Source of the DNA: Candidatus Liptonbacteria bacterium
Lineage (GTDB): Bacteria > Patescibacteriota > Minisyncoccia > UBA6257 > 2-01-FULL-56-20
Direction of reading: 5' to 3'
Length of the DNA stretch: 40,929 bases
Assembly (NCBI GenBank): GCA_016204335.1
Contig: JACQKU010000009.1
Span: forward strand, 1 to 40,929
Below the pieces are notes generated by a model that worked only from the letters and a program-made list of their open reading frames with translations, ran no database searches and was not told where the DNA came from. Positions 34,893 through 40,929 of the stretch are shown here, piece after piece; the stretch's first letter is position 1, and the number at the start of each line of letters is the position of its first letter. The position numbers were made by a program, and so were the translations under genes.

Positions 34893-36303
34893 AGTAATGT
34901 TTAGCGAATATAATCAGAATTCCGTAGTACGCCATAATAATAACCCACGAACCAAAACCTGTTGTGAGCGGCAACCGGAGATATGAAAACAGTTTTATGA
35001 TGTAAATTTGATACTGCAAAAGTATGTTGACCGGCAGGGCGATGAGAAATCCGAGATAATGGAACAACGAACTTACGCCGGCCAGCAAAAAACCCAGAAG
35101 CATCGTAAGAGGCACGAGTTCGAGAATCAAAATATTTGCCGCGATGCTCGTCAAGGAAAACTGACCGAAGTTCAGGATAAGAACCGGCAAAACGGCAAGC
35201 TGAGCTGAAAGCGTGGTGAGTCCGTTTTCACGCCAGGAAAGAAAATCGCCCTTCGCCTTATCAGTAATCCTTCGACTCGGCTCAGGATAAATCCGGAACA
35301 ATTTTTTGAACGCCGGCTCGAGATACACGATGCCGAGCAAACTCAAAAATGAAAGCGAAAAACCGATATCGAATAACATATTTGGATTCGTGAAAACCAT
35401 TATTGCGGCGGTAAGCGCGACCGCGTTCCGAACATTGGAAAGCCGTCCCGTCTCTTTCGCCAGCAGCGCGAGGAAGCCCATAATCGCGGCGCGAAGCACC
35501 GATGCTTCGGCGCCGACCATCAAAACAAATAACAAAATGACAAGCCCTGCCAGATAAAATGTGATTCTTCGCGAGAAAAAATAACCGAATACGGCCGCGA
35601 CCGCGAGAACGAGAATGGTGATGTTATAGCCTGAAAGCGCCACAAGATGCGTGGTGCCGCTCAACGACATTTCCTGTTTGAATTCATTTGTAAAATCCCC
35701 CTGCCAGCCGAATGTCAATCCGCCAAGGAGCGCCGCGCTGCGGCTCGGCAAAAACGTTTCGAATTGCGCGATAAGCGATTTTTTGAAATCAACCAACTTT
35801 TCTTTCAGCCAAAAACCGCGGTGGCGTTCGGAAATTTCTATTTTCGGAAAAAACGCGACCGGTTCACTCCCTTTTTTTGAAGGGGACTCAATCACTCCTT
35901 CCGCTTTTATTACGTCTCCGTAATTTATTTCGGGAAACAGAGATGCCAAAACAACGATACTGCCGGCTGAAGGCGGTAAAAGTTCAAGCTCCAGCTTTTG
36001 GAATTTTTCGCCGGGCTTGGGTTCTGCGGAAACGATTCCGGAAAAAGAAATCGGCTTGTCAAAAACAATATTTCTGCCGTTCTCCTCGATATTGTTGTAG
36101 AGATGATAATGAAAAGCTCCGAACAGGAATAAAAAGAACACAACGCAGAAAACCGCAATGTTAATTTTTCGCCGAAAAGCGGCGGCGGAAAGACATACGG
36201 CAAGAATTAAAATATAGGCGTAAACATTTGCGCCGATAGTTGCAGCCGCTACTCCCGTTAAAAACGATATCGCTCCGTAAAATGCGGCGTCTCCGGAAGT
36301 CAT
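34867..36303 (-). CDS. comEC: ComEC/Rec2 DNA-uptake channel protein
   Basis: The product has 478 residues. N-terminal membrane segments lead to a soluble OB-like region (about 85-165) and then the competence core: LGGLTFGWQGDFTNEFKQEMSLSGTTHLVALSGYNITIL is the conserved competence-domain segment, followed by about seven helices. It should form the inner-membrane channel for single-stranded DNA in natural transformation. A repeat peptide (RIYPEPSRRITD, DNA 35269-35288) lies in a loop. The nuclease-like half is a separate overlapping gene. No comEA or pilus genes are in the window. Confidence 0.9.
   Translation of the reverse strand: MTSGDAAFYGAISFLTGVAAATIGANVYAYILILAVCLSAAAFRRKINIAVFCVVFFLFLFGAFHYHLYNNIEENGRNIVFDKPISFSGIVSAEPKPGEKFQKLELELLPPSAGSIVVLASLFPEINYGDVIKAEGVIESPSKKGSEPVAFFPKIEISERHRGFWLKEKLVDFKKSLIAQFETFLPSRSAALLGGLTFGWQGDFTNEFKQEMSLSGTTHLVALSGYNITILVLAVAAVFGYFFSRRITFYLAGLVILLFVLMVGAEASVLRAAIMGFLALLAKETGRLSNVRNAVALTAAIMVFTNPNMLFDIGFSLSFLSLLGIVYLEPAFKKLFRIYPEPSRRITDKAKGDFLSWRENGLTTLSAQLAVLPVLILNFGQFSLTSIAANILILELVPLTMLLGFLLAGVSSLFHYLGFLIALPVNILLQYQIYIIKLFSYLRLPLTTGFGSWVIIMAYYGILIIFAKHYYESTDKKV
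35269..35288. repeat. dispersed TTCGACT.GGCTCAGG repeat in comEC
   Basis: CCTTCGACTCGGCTCAGGAT is a half copy of the 34823-34864 family, translated as PEPSRR. Confidence 0.7.
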
Positions 36304-36311
36304 GATGTTTT

Positions 36312-36824
36312 TTACGTCTTAATTTTTGCGGCAATGAATGCTGAAAAGTAGCCCTTGTATTTCTTCTGTAATTTTTTGTTTTTCCAATCTTTTCCAGTGA
36401 TAAATCTTCTACAGTTCTTTCCATGGCAACTGCATTTCATTCGATAACTTACATCATCAATCATTGCATAATCGATTGTTAACTCTTCTTTTGGTCTGAT
36501 GTCTCGTATGGCCACAAAAACTATATTTCCCTGCACGCCCACATTCGGGTTGCAAGAATGATTCAGAAACATCATCACTTTTCTTTTTTCTGATTTTTGC
36601 AAAGGTGCGAGAAAAAAATTTTCTGCAACTTGCAACTCAGAATCTCCTATGATACTTTCAAACTTCTTTAGAGTTTTTCCATCAACGATATATCCTCCCT
36701 TAATTGCAACAATTTCTCCTTTCTTAACTGCTTTTATTGCAAATAAGCCCTGGCCTTCAACAGAGCTTTTTTCGCTTTTCGTTTTTGGTGATAAGTAAGA
36801 ACTTACTTCTAACTTGTTAACCAT
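36312..36824 (-). CDS. SET-domain protein methyltransferase
   Basis: The product has 170 residues. SET motifs: GQGLFAIKAVKKGEIV at the N-terminus, FLNHSCNPNV (87-95) and ELTIDYA (114-120), then a post-SET cluster CSCHGKNC (131-138). These bind S-adenosylmethionine and the lysine channel, so it probably methylates Lys in a protein. A small stand-alone SET gene next to tRNA and competence genes is unusual. It overlaps the end of trmD by 8 bp and precedes comEC by 8 bp. Its target is unknown; ribosomal or surface proteins are guesses. Confidence 0.9.
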   Translation of the reverse strand: MVNKLEVSSYLSPKTKSEKSSVEGQGLFAIKAVKKGEIVAIKGGYIVDGKTLKKFESIIGDSELQVAENFFLAPLQKSEKRKVMMFLNHSCNPNVGVQGNIVFVAIRDIRPKEELTIDYAMIDDVSYRMKCSCHGKNCRRFITGKDWKNKKLQKKYKGYFSAFIAAKIKT

Positions 36825-37485
36825 GTCTTTTTCTATATTCGTCTATTTTTTTATGATTGCCGGAAAGTAATACGCCTGGAACTTTCCACTTTTTTCCTGA
36901 CTTCGGCAAAACGAATTGAGCCGGTTTTGTGTATGCCGGATGCGAGCCGTTGAATTCTTCCAGCGACTCTCTCTTGCCGAGAAATCCGGGCAGAAATCTG
37001 CATACCGATTCAATAAGGACAAGCGCCGGCAATTCTCCTCCGCTCAAAACATAATCCCCTATCGAAATTTCTTCGTCGGCGACATACTTTGCCACACGCT
37101 CGTCCACGCCCTCATATCTGCCGCAGATTAAAATCAATCGGTCGTATTTGGATAACCGCGCGGCAACTTTTCCGTCCAGCTTTTTCCCTCGAAGCGAGAA
37201 AAGAATCGTTCTTGTTTTAAATATGTTTCTTCCTTGTCGCCTGTCGCTTGTCGCTTGTCGCTTAATAAACTCGACTGCTTTGTAAATCGGCTCAACCTTC
37301 AAAACCATTCCGGGCCCTCCGCCGTAAGGCGAATCGTCGACTTTGCGATGTTTGTCATTGGCGAAATCACGGAGATTATGCGGCACAATCGAAATGAGAC
37401 CCGCCTTTCGGGCCCTTTTCAAAAAGGACTCGTCGAGATACGAGGAAAATATATCGGGGAAAATAGTGATGATGTCAAAACGCAT
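36817..37485 (-). CDS. trmD: tRNA (guanine37-N1)-methyltransferase
   Basis: The product has 222 residues from the ATG 37485; the frame extends 10 codons through 7-mer repeats. TrmD methylates G37 next to the anticodon to prevent frameshifting. MRFDIITIFPDIF, DSPYGGGPGMVLKVEPI, ICGRYEGVDERV and ISIGDYVLSGGELPALVLIES (the knotted SAM site) are all present. A repeat-derived loop RQATSDRRQGR (about 76-86) is inserted. It follows the coupling ATPase gene by 40 nt and overlaps the SET gene. Confidence 0.95.
   Translation of the reverse strand: MRFDIITIFPDIFSSYLDESFLKRARKAGLISIVPHNLRDFANDKHRKVDDSPYGGGPGMVLKVEPIYKAVEFIKRQATSDRRQGRNIFKTRTILFSLRGKKLDGKVAARLSKYDRLILICGRYEGVDERVAKYVADEEISIGDYVLSGGELPALVLIESVCRFLPGFLGKRESLEEFNGSHPAYTKPAQFVLPKSGKKWKVPGVLLSGNHKKIDEYRKRHG
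37228..37263. repeat. 7-bp tandem repeat in trmD
   Basis: CTTGTCG-CCTGTCG-CTTGTCG-CTTGTCG is translated in frame in trmD. A similar set (TGTCTCATGTCTCATGTCG) lies at 37500-37518 upstream of its start. Confidence 0.65.
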
Positions 37486-37525
37486 CGCTTTCTTGTTTCT
37501 TGTCTCATGTCTCATGTCGCTTGTC

Positions 37526-39718
37526 CTATTTCCCTTCGGCTGCCTTCTTTAAAGATTCGCTGATTGCCTGCCGAAGTTCATCGATGTCCGCTTTCACGCG
37601 GTGTTCTTCCTGCCCCGAAGGTTCGGCCCGGCTCGCCCCGAGTTTTGTCGAAGTGCCCGCCATAGACGGTTTGATATCGCCCGCCGCAGACAAATAATCT
37701 TTGACGATATTCAGATGATTCGGGAAAAAATCGGGCAGAGAAAGTATCTGTTCCGGAGAAAAAACGCCGACCTCTTCGCCTTTGCCGCCTTCTTTTTTAA
37801 GGAGCGGGAGTTTCGGCAATCGCGCCTCAAAAAACATCAAAATATGATTTCCTTTGTCGTTTTCGTAAATGACTTCCAAATCGTCCGCTTTTAACGATAC
37901 TCCGATTTCTTCTTCAATCTCCCGAATGGCGGCTTCTTCCGCCGTTTCTTCGCCGGCGCTTCTTCCTCCGGGAAGTTTCCAGTAATTCGGAGGCGGTTTT
38001 TTCGGGTCTTTTATCAAAGGGATTCCTTCAGGAGTTGTAATGAGAACCGCCACCGCGGCTCCGCGCAGTTTTCTCCGTTCCGACTGGGCAAGAGACGACA
38101 GCGATATTCTTTTTCGAATCGCGGACTTCGGAATCTCTTCAAGGCGCTTTGCCGGCGGTTTTTTGAACTCGAATTCTATGCCGAGGTCGGCGAGGTCCCT
38201 TGCGAATTCTTCATCCGCTTTCTTGGCCGCTTTTCCTTTTCCGGAAACCGGCTCAAGCTTGCCCGCCTGAATTTTTGAAAGACATTCCGAACAGTAGACC
38301 GGCCTGCCTTTTGCCGGCTCGAACGGAACCTCCGCCGATTTCCCGCACGACGAACAGATTGCCGGGTACAACTTTAAATTCGCACTCGGAGCGGTTTGTT
38401 CGCCGAACATTCCGCTCCAGCGGCTGATTTGTTCCTCGACGAATTCACGGGGCTTGGCGTACAACTTTCTCGACATCTCGACAATATGTTCGGCGATTTC
38501 CTGCGAACCCATGACTCTGAACGGCGCCAGTGTCTTTGCCGAAAACGGCCGGCACGTGATGCCGTCCACCATCAGTTTCAAATAGACGCAGTAATTCGGC
38601 AGGTTTACCATATCTTGAATCACGAATTCCGGCTCGAATTCGCTTTCAAGAAATTCCGCGTCGGCGGCGCCGATTCTGAAGACAATCATCGTCCCGACGT
38701 TGCCGAACACCGCGTCGCGGACTTTTGTCGAAACTTTATCGGAAGCGCTCGTAATCAATTGCCCTATGTATTGGTGCGCGACAATGAGATTCAGCCGGTA
38801 TTTTCTCGCCTCGGAAAGAATGCCGGCGAACGAATCGGTCGCGAAATTCTGGAACTCGTCGACGTAAAGATAAAAATCCTTGCGTTCTTCTTCGGGAACC
38901 CTGACCCGTTCCATCGCCGCCAGCTGGACTTTGGTGATAAGCATCGCGCCCAACAGAGCGGAATTGTCTTCGCCGACCCTGCCTTTTGACACGTTGACGA
39001 GAAGAATTTTCCTGCCATTCATTATTTCGAAAATATCAATCGTGCTTTTTTCCTGGCCGACGATATTCCGTATCATTGCCGTCGAGAGAAACTGGCCGAC
39101 TTTGTTCTGTATCGGCGCGATTGCTTCGTTCCGGAACTGGTCCTTCCACTGCTCGTATTCGTTCACCCAAAACGCTCTGATGACCGGGTCTTTGACGTTT
39201 GAGATAATTTTTTGCCGGAAGTCCTTGTCGACGAGAATCCTGTTTATGCCGAGAAGCGTCGAGCCGGGATTTTCAAGAAGCGCGAGCACGGCATTATTCA
39301 TGATGTATTCCATTCTGGCGGACCAGACACCGGCCCAGATTTTCGTGAAAATGCCCATCAACCCCGAAGCGACTAAGTGCTTGTATCTCGGGTCGGGCAG
39401 TTCGAGAATATTGAAGCCGATGTGATGGTCGGGGTCGGCGGGATTGAAATAGATGACGTCTTTCTCGCGCTCGGCGGGAATTTTATCGAGAAGCCCTTCG
39501 ACCAGTTCGCCGTGCGGGTCGATTACGCACACGCCCTCGCCGTTCGCGATGTCCTGGATTATCGTGTTATTAAGGAGCGCGGTCTTGCCGGTGCCTGTTT
39601 TCCCGACAACATACATATGCTGTCTGCGGTCTTTCCGTTTGATGCCGAACAGCCGGTTGGTGTTGCGGAAATCGGTTCGCGCGAAATACACGACGTCTTT
39701 TTGTATGTCGGTTGTCAT
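37526..39718 (-). CDS. VirD4/TraD-like coupling ATPase fused to zinc motif and Nudix domain
   Basis: The product has 730 residues. Part 1 (about 1-430) is a DNA-translocase-type ATPase: Walker A GKTGTGKT (39-46), Walker B YLYVDEFQ (Asp287, Glu288), and NLIVAHQY after it, as in type IV coupling proteins. Part 2 has Cys455, Cys458, Cys476 and Cys479, a likely zinc knuckle. Part 3 (about 550-680) is a Nudix hydrolase with a complete box from Gly585 to Val607 (G-x5-E-x7-R-E-x-x-E-E-x-G-V). A repeat peptide (MAGTSTKLGASRAE, DNA 37613-37661) follows. No other secretion genes are nearby, so the ATPase may serve DNA uptake or export alone. Confidence 0.87.
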   Translation of the reverse strand: MTTDIQKDVVYFARTDFRNTNRLFGIKRKDRRQHMYVVGKTGTGKTALLNNTIIQDIANGEGVCVIDPHGELVEGLLDKIPAEREKDVIYFNPADPDHHIGFNILELPDPRYKHLVASGLMGIFTKIWAGVWSARMEYIMNNAVLALLENPGSTLLGINRILVDKDFRQKIISNVKDPVIRAFWVNEYEQWKDQFRNEAIAPIQNKVGQFLSTAMIRNIVGQEKSTIDIFEIMNGRKILLVNVSKGRVGEDNSALLGAMLITKVQLAAMERVRVPEEERKDFYLYVDEFQNFATDSFAGILSEARKYRLNLIVAHQYIGQLITSASDKVSTKVRDAVFGNVGTMIVFRIGAADAEFLESEFEPEFVIQDMVNLPNYCVYLKLMVDGITCRPFSAKTLAPFRVMGSQEIAEHIVEMSRKLYAKPREFVEEQISRWSGMFGEQTAPSANLKLYPAICSSCGKSAEVPFEPAKGRPVYCSECLSKIQAGKLEPVSGKGKAAKKADEEFARDLADLGIEFEFKKPPAKRLEEIPKSAIRKRISLSSLAQSERRKLRGAAVAVLITTPEGIPLIKDPKKPPPNYWKLPGGRSAGEETAEEAAIREIEEEIGVSLKADDLEVIYENDKGNHILMFFEARLPKLPLLKKEGGKGEEVGVFSPEQILSLPDFFPNHLNIVKDYLSAAGDIKPSMAGTSTKLGASRAEPSGQEEHRVKADIDELRQAISESLKKAAEGK
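37613..37661. repeat. dispersed repeat near the 3' end of the fusion gene
   Basis: GCCCCGAAGGTTCGGCCCGG and CGAGTTTTGTCGAAGTG are halves of the 34823-34864 family, translated in frame downstream of the Nudix domain. Confidence 0.6.
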
Positions 39719-39730
39719 TGACTTGCAAAA

Positions 39731-39739
39731 ATTGTATCA
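39731..39739 (-). promoter_or_regulatory. extended -10 of the coupling ATPase gene
   Basis: TGATACAAT (39739-39731) is an extended -10 on the minus strand; the ATG at 39718 lies 12 nt further, so the leader is about 5 nt. Confidence 0.6.
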
Positions 39740-39785
39740 CAAAAATGGAAATTTGAAAAGAAAAAAGGCATTATAAAATGAAGCG

Positions 39786-39822
39786 CGGCCTCGATGGGTT
39801 TTCATGCCATCGAGGCCGTTTT
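39786..39822. terminator. intrinsic terminator
   Basis: A perfect 12-bp stem CGGCCTCGATGG (39786-39797) pairs with CCATCGAGGCCG (39807-39818), with TTTT after it on the + strand and GCGCTTCATTTTATAAT after it on the minus strand. It probably ends the minus-strand transcript of the gene at 39934. The gap between them (39823-39933) holds only dispersed GC-rich repeats (39841-39900). Confidence 0.7.
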
Positions 39823-39840
39823 GCTGGAGCTGATGGCGCC

Positions 39841-39900
39841 TTGCCCGCCGAAGCCTTGCTCGCCCGGCGTAGCCTTGGCGAAACTGGGGCGAAGGCGGGT
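39841..39900. repeat. GC-rich dispersed repeat block
   Basis: TTGCCCGCCGAAGCCTTGC, CCGGCGTAGCCTTGGCGAA and GGGGCGAAGGCGGG are related to the repeats at 179-205 and 29515-29541. They fold on each other. Confidence 0.6.
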
Positions 39901-39933
39901 GCCTTCAACTCGGGGTTAAAATCAAAGCCTCCG

Positions 39934-40530
39934 CTATGTGGAGGCCTCGGTCTTGAGACCGAGGTTGCGGAAAAGCCACTTCGCTACCGCCGTTTTGTCG
40001 GCGGTCGGGCGTACCACGACGCGGGTCACGCGCCGCGGCCGGTGGCTGGTGGTCTCACGACCCACCGCCTGCCGCACCACGATTGCGTCGCCACCGGTGA
40101 TCTGGCGGCGAATGTAATTCCCGCCCGAGTCCTCGACAACGGACTTGCGCCCGTCACCGAGAACCATCGCCTCCTCCCCAGTGGAAGGATCGGCTGCCGA
40201 GTTCTCCGGCCATCCGCTCGTATTTTGCCACGAGTCGGTGTACTCGACCGGCTCGGCCGAGTACTCGAGGAACTTCTGGCTCAAGTGAGCCTGAGCCAGA
40301 ACCCGACGAATCGGGTCGCGGTAGGACTCGGCCCGTGGAACCAACCAAACGGTTCCGCAGTCGTAACCGAGGGTGTCGCCCGACTTGAGCGTCACCCGAC
40401 CGGCGACACTCCCGACGACCACCTTCTCGTCGCCCTGACGGACGACGGTGCAGTGGTGCCGACCCAGGGTCCCCTCGGGCTTGAAGTTGCCTTCGGGAAC
40501 CCACTCGAACTGCGCGTATCGCTTTGCCAT
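39934..40530 (-). CDS. hypothetical protein with strong expression signals
   Basis: The product has 198 residues. It is soluble, polar and predicted beta-rich in the first 70 residues (VVVGSVAGRVTLKSGDTLGYDCGTVWLV), then a variable, Ser/Glu-rich region and a basic end (SHRPRRVTRVVVRP). CAAGGAG lies 7 nt before the ATG at 40530. A consensus promoter and a 230-nt structured leader precede it. Codons favour G/C endings (CTC, GTC, ACC). An overlapping + strand ORF (39778-40659) is the shadow. I do not recognise a family. Confidence 0.75.
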   Translation of the reverse strand: MAKRYAQFEWVPEGNFKPEGTLGRHHCTVVRQGDEKVVVGSVAGRVTLKSGDTLGYDCGTVWLVPRAESYRDPIRRVLAQAHLSQKFLEYSAEPVEYTDSWQNTSGWPENSAADPSTGEEAMVLGDGRKSVVEDSGGNYIRRQITGGDAIVVRQAVGRETTSHRPRRVTRVVVRPTADKTAVAKWLFRNLGLKTEAST

Positions 40531-40600
40531 TTTAATTCTCCTTGCCGTTTAGAGCCCGGCACGGCTTTAGTTTCCGCAAGCAACATGCTCGCGGAGCCGA

Positions 40601-40649
40601 GTTTCGGCGCGCAATCCGGAAAATATTTTTCCGAACTTTGCGCCGAAAC
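40601..40649 (-). promoter_or_regulatory. stem-loop in the leader of the gene at 39934
   Basis: A 10-bp outer stem (GTTTCGGCGC, 40601-40610, with GCGCCGAAAC, 40640-40649) encloses an inner CGGAAAA/TTTTCCG hairpin. A second weaker hairpin (CCGCAAGCA / TGCTCGCGG) lies at 40574-40594, close to the start codon. These could modulate translation or mRNA life. Confidence 0.6.
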
Positions 40650-40688
40650 CCGGAATTAGAAAAACTGCACTCATGTAATCGGTCGTCT

Positions 40689-40708
40689 TATTCACTTGTC
40701 AAAGAACT
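40689..40708 (-). promoter_or_regulatory. boxA-like leader motif, copy 2
   Basis: This is identical over 20 bases to the motif at 33713-33732 and again lies in a long leader downstream of a strong promoter on the minus strand. Confidence 0.6.
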
Positions 40709-40759
40709 GTCCCGACAATTGAAGATGGAAATAAATCCTAATCTCAATTGTGTGTCGCC

Positions 40760-40788
40760 ATTATAGCAGGTTTCTATAAGTGTGTCAA
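40760..40788 (-). promoter_or_regulatory. full-consensus sigma70 promoter
   Basis: TTGACA (40788-40783), 17-bp spacer, TATAAT (40765-40760) on the minus strand: both hexamers and spacing are ideal. It drives a leader of about 220 nt to the ATG at 40530. Confidence 0.88.
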
Positions 40789-40840
40789 CAGTCAAAGGTA
40801 ATATGCACACACATATGGCGGTTTCTCCTAGAATGGAGAA

Positions 40841-40929
40841 ATGTCCATATCTATGTCAAAAACAATCATTGAAGAACGTCTGCGCTGGGTGCTTCCCGTC
40901 GTACAAAACGAGGTCAAACTCATAGAATC
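40841..40929 (+). CDS. 5' end of a gene, possibly a transposase/integrase (partial)
   Basis: An open frame starts at ATG 40841 and runs off the right edge (29 codons). The N-terminus MSISMSKTIIEERLRWVLPV followed by QNEVKLIE resembles the start of integrase-type transposases with an N-terminal helix-turn-helix (IS481-like), as I recall the family, but the fragment is too short to be sure. TAGAAT ends 6 nt before the ATG, again a leaderless layout. The start of an insertion sequence might lie near 40781. Confidence 0.45.
   Translation, partial: MSISMSKTIIEERLRWVLPVVQNEVKLIE

Noticed and set aside
39778-40659. 293-residue + strand ORF opposite the gene at 39934
   Set aside because: It begins in a terminator hairpin and runs through dispersed repeats, whereas the minus-strand gene has a consensus promoter and Shine-Dalgarno site.

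Overview
The window looks like chromosomal DNA of a Patescibacteria/CPR bacterium, most likely a Parcubacteria-type lineage. The evidence is indirect. There are many short genes of families common in CPR genomes, a split ComEC, and tightly packed gene strings. The window also carries a dense load of dispersed GC-rich repeats that run in frame through housekeeping genes and leave peptides such as PERSRR, PAGQAG and MSHVACR. The standard genetic code is used, with TGA, TAA and TAG all acting as stops. No taxonomic marker was compared with a database.

Region 1 (1-8454, + strand): after the tail of an unknown gene and a palindrome-rich gap comes a run of exported, membrane and metal-related genes. 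These are a secreted coiled-coil protein, two small membrane proteins, a DUF1573 protein, CcdA, a membrane protein with a CPIC motif, an anchored Cys/His protein, a CopB-like copper P-type ATPase, a DoxX-like protein and a SHOCT protein. Together they look like a copper and thiol-redox handling module.

Region 2 (8455-10900): an accessory patch holds a P-loop kinase-like gene and a HEPN-like zinc-ribbon gene lying between two tRNA-Gln-like sequences. A third tRNA fragment is present, and two of the tRNA-like sequences carry a 19-nt insert in the D loop.

Region 3 (10900-20370): this part is mostly housekeeping. It has def-fmt, a winged-helix regulator, a CtpA-type protease, ribosomal proteins L9 and L27, a DEDD exonuclease, a secreted Thr/Ser-rich protein, an alpha/beta hydrolase, a PD-(D/E)XK nuclease and a small zinc-ribbon gene. 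A long palindrome recurs upstream of def, of the regulator and of rplI.

Region 4 (20370-32420, - strand): cell-envelope and supply genes dominate: murC, prs, a SemiSWEET transporter, an EnvC-like M23 peptidase, gltX, murG, a large Cys-rich protein, ftsW and an amidohydrolase. prs and the M23 gene each start directly behind a copy of one 132-138 bp inverted-repeat element. A candidate small RNA lies at 32362-32419.

Region 5 (32420-40929): a NYN-domain gene comes first, then an apparent operon read leftward: coupling ATPase-Nudix fusion, trmD, a SET-domain protein, comEC, and a ComEC-type metallo-beta-lactamase. Two hypothetical genes (33269-33586 and 39934-40530) have near-consensus sigma70 promoters, a shared boxA-like leader motif and good Shine-Dalgarno sites. 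This contrasts with most other genes here, whose -10 boxes sit only 6-12 nt before the ATG and predict leaderless mRNAs. The window ends in the start of what may be a transposase gene.
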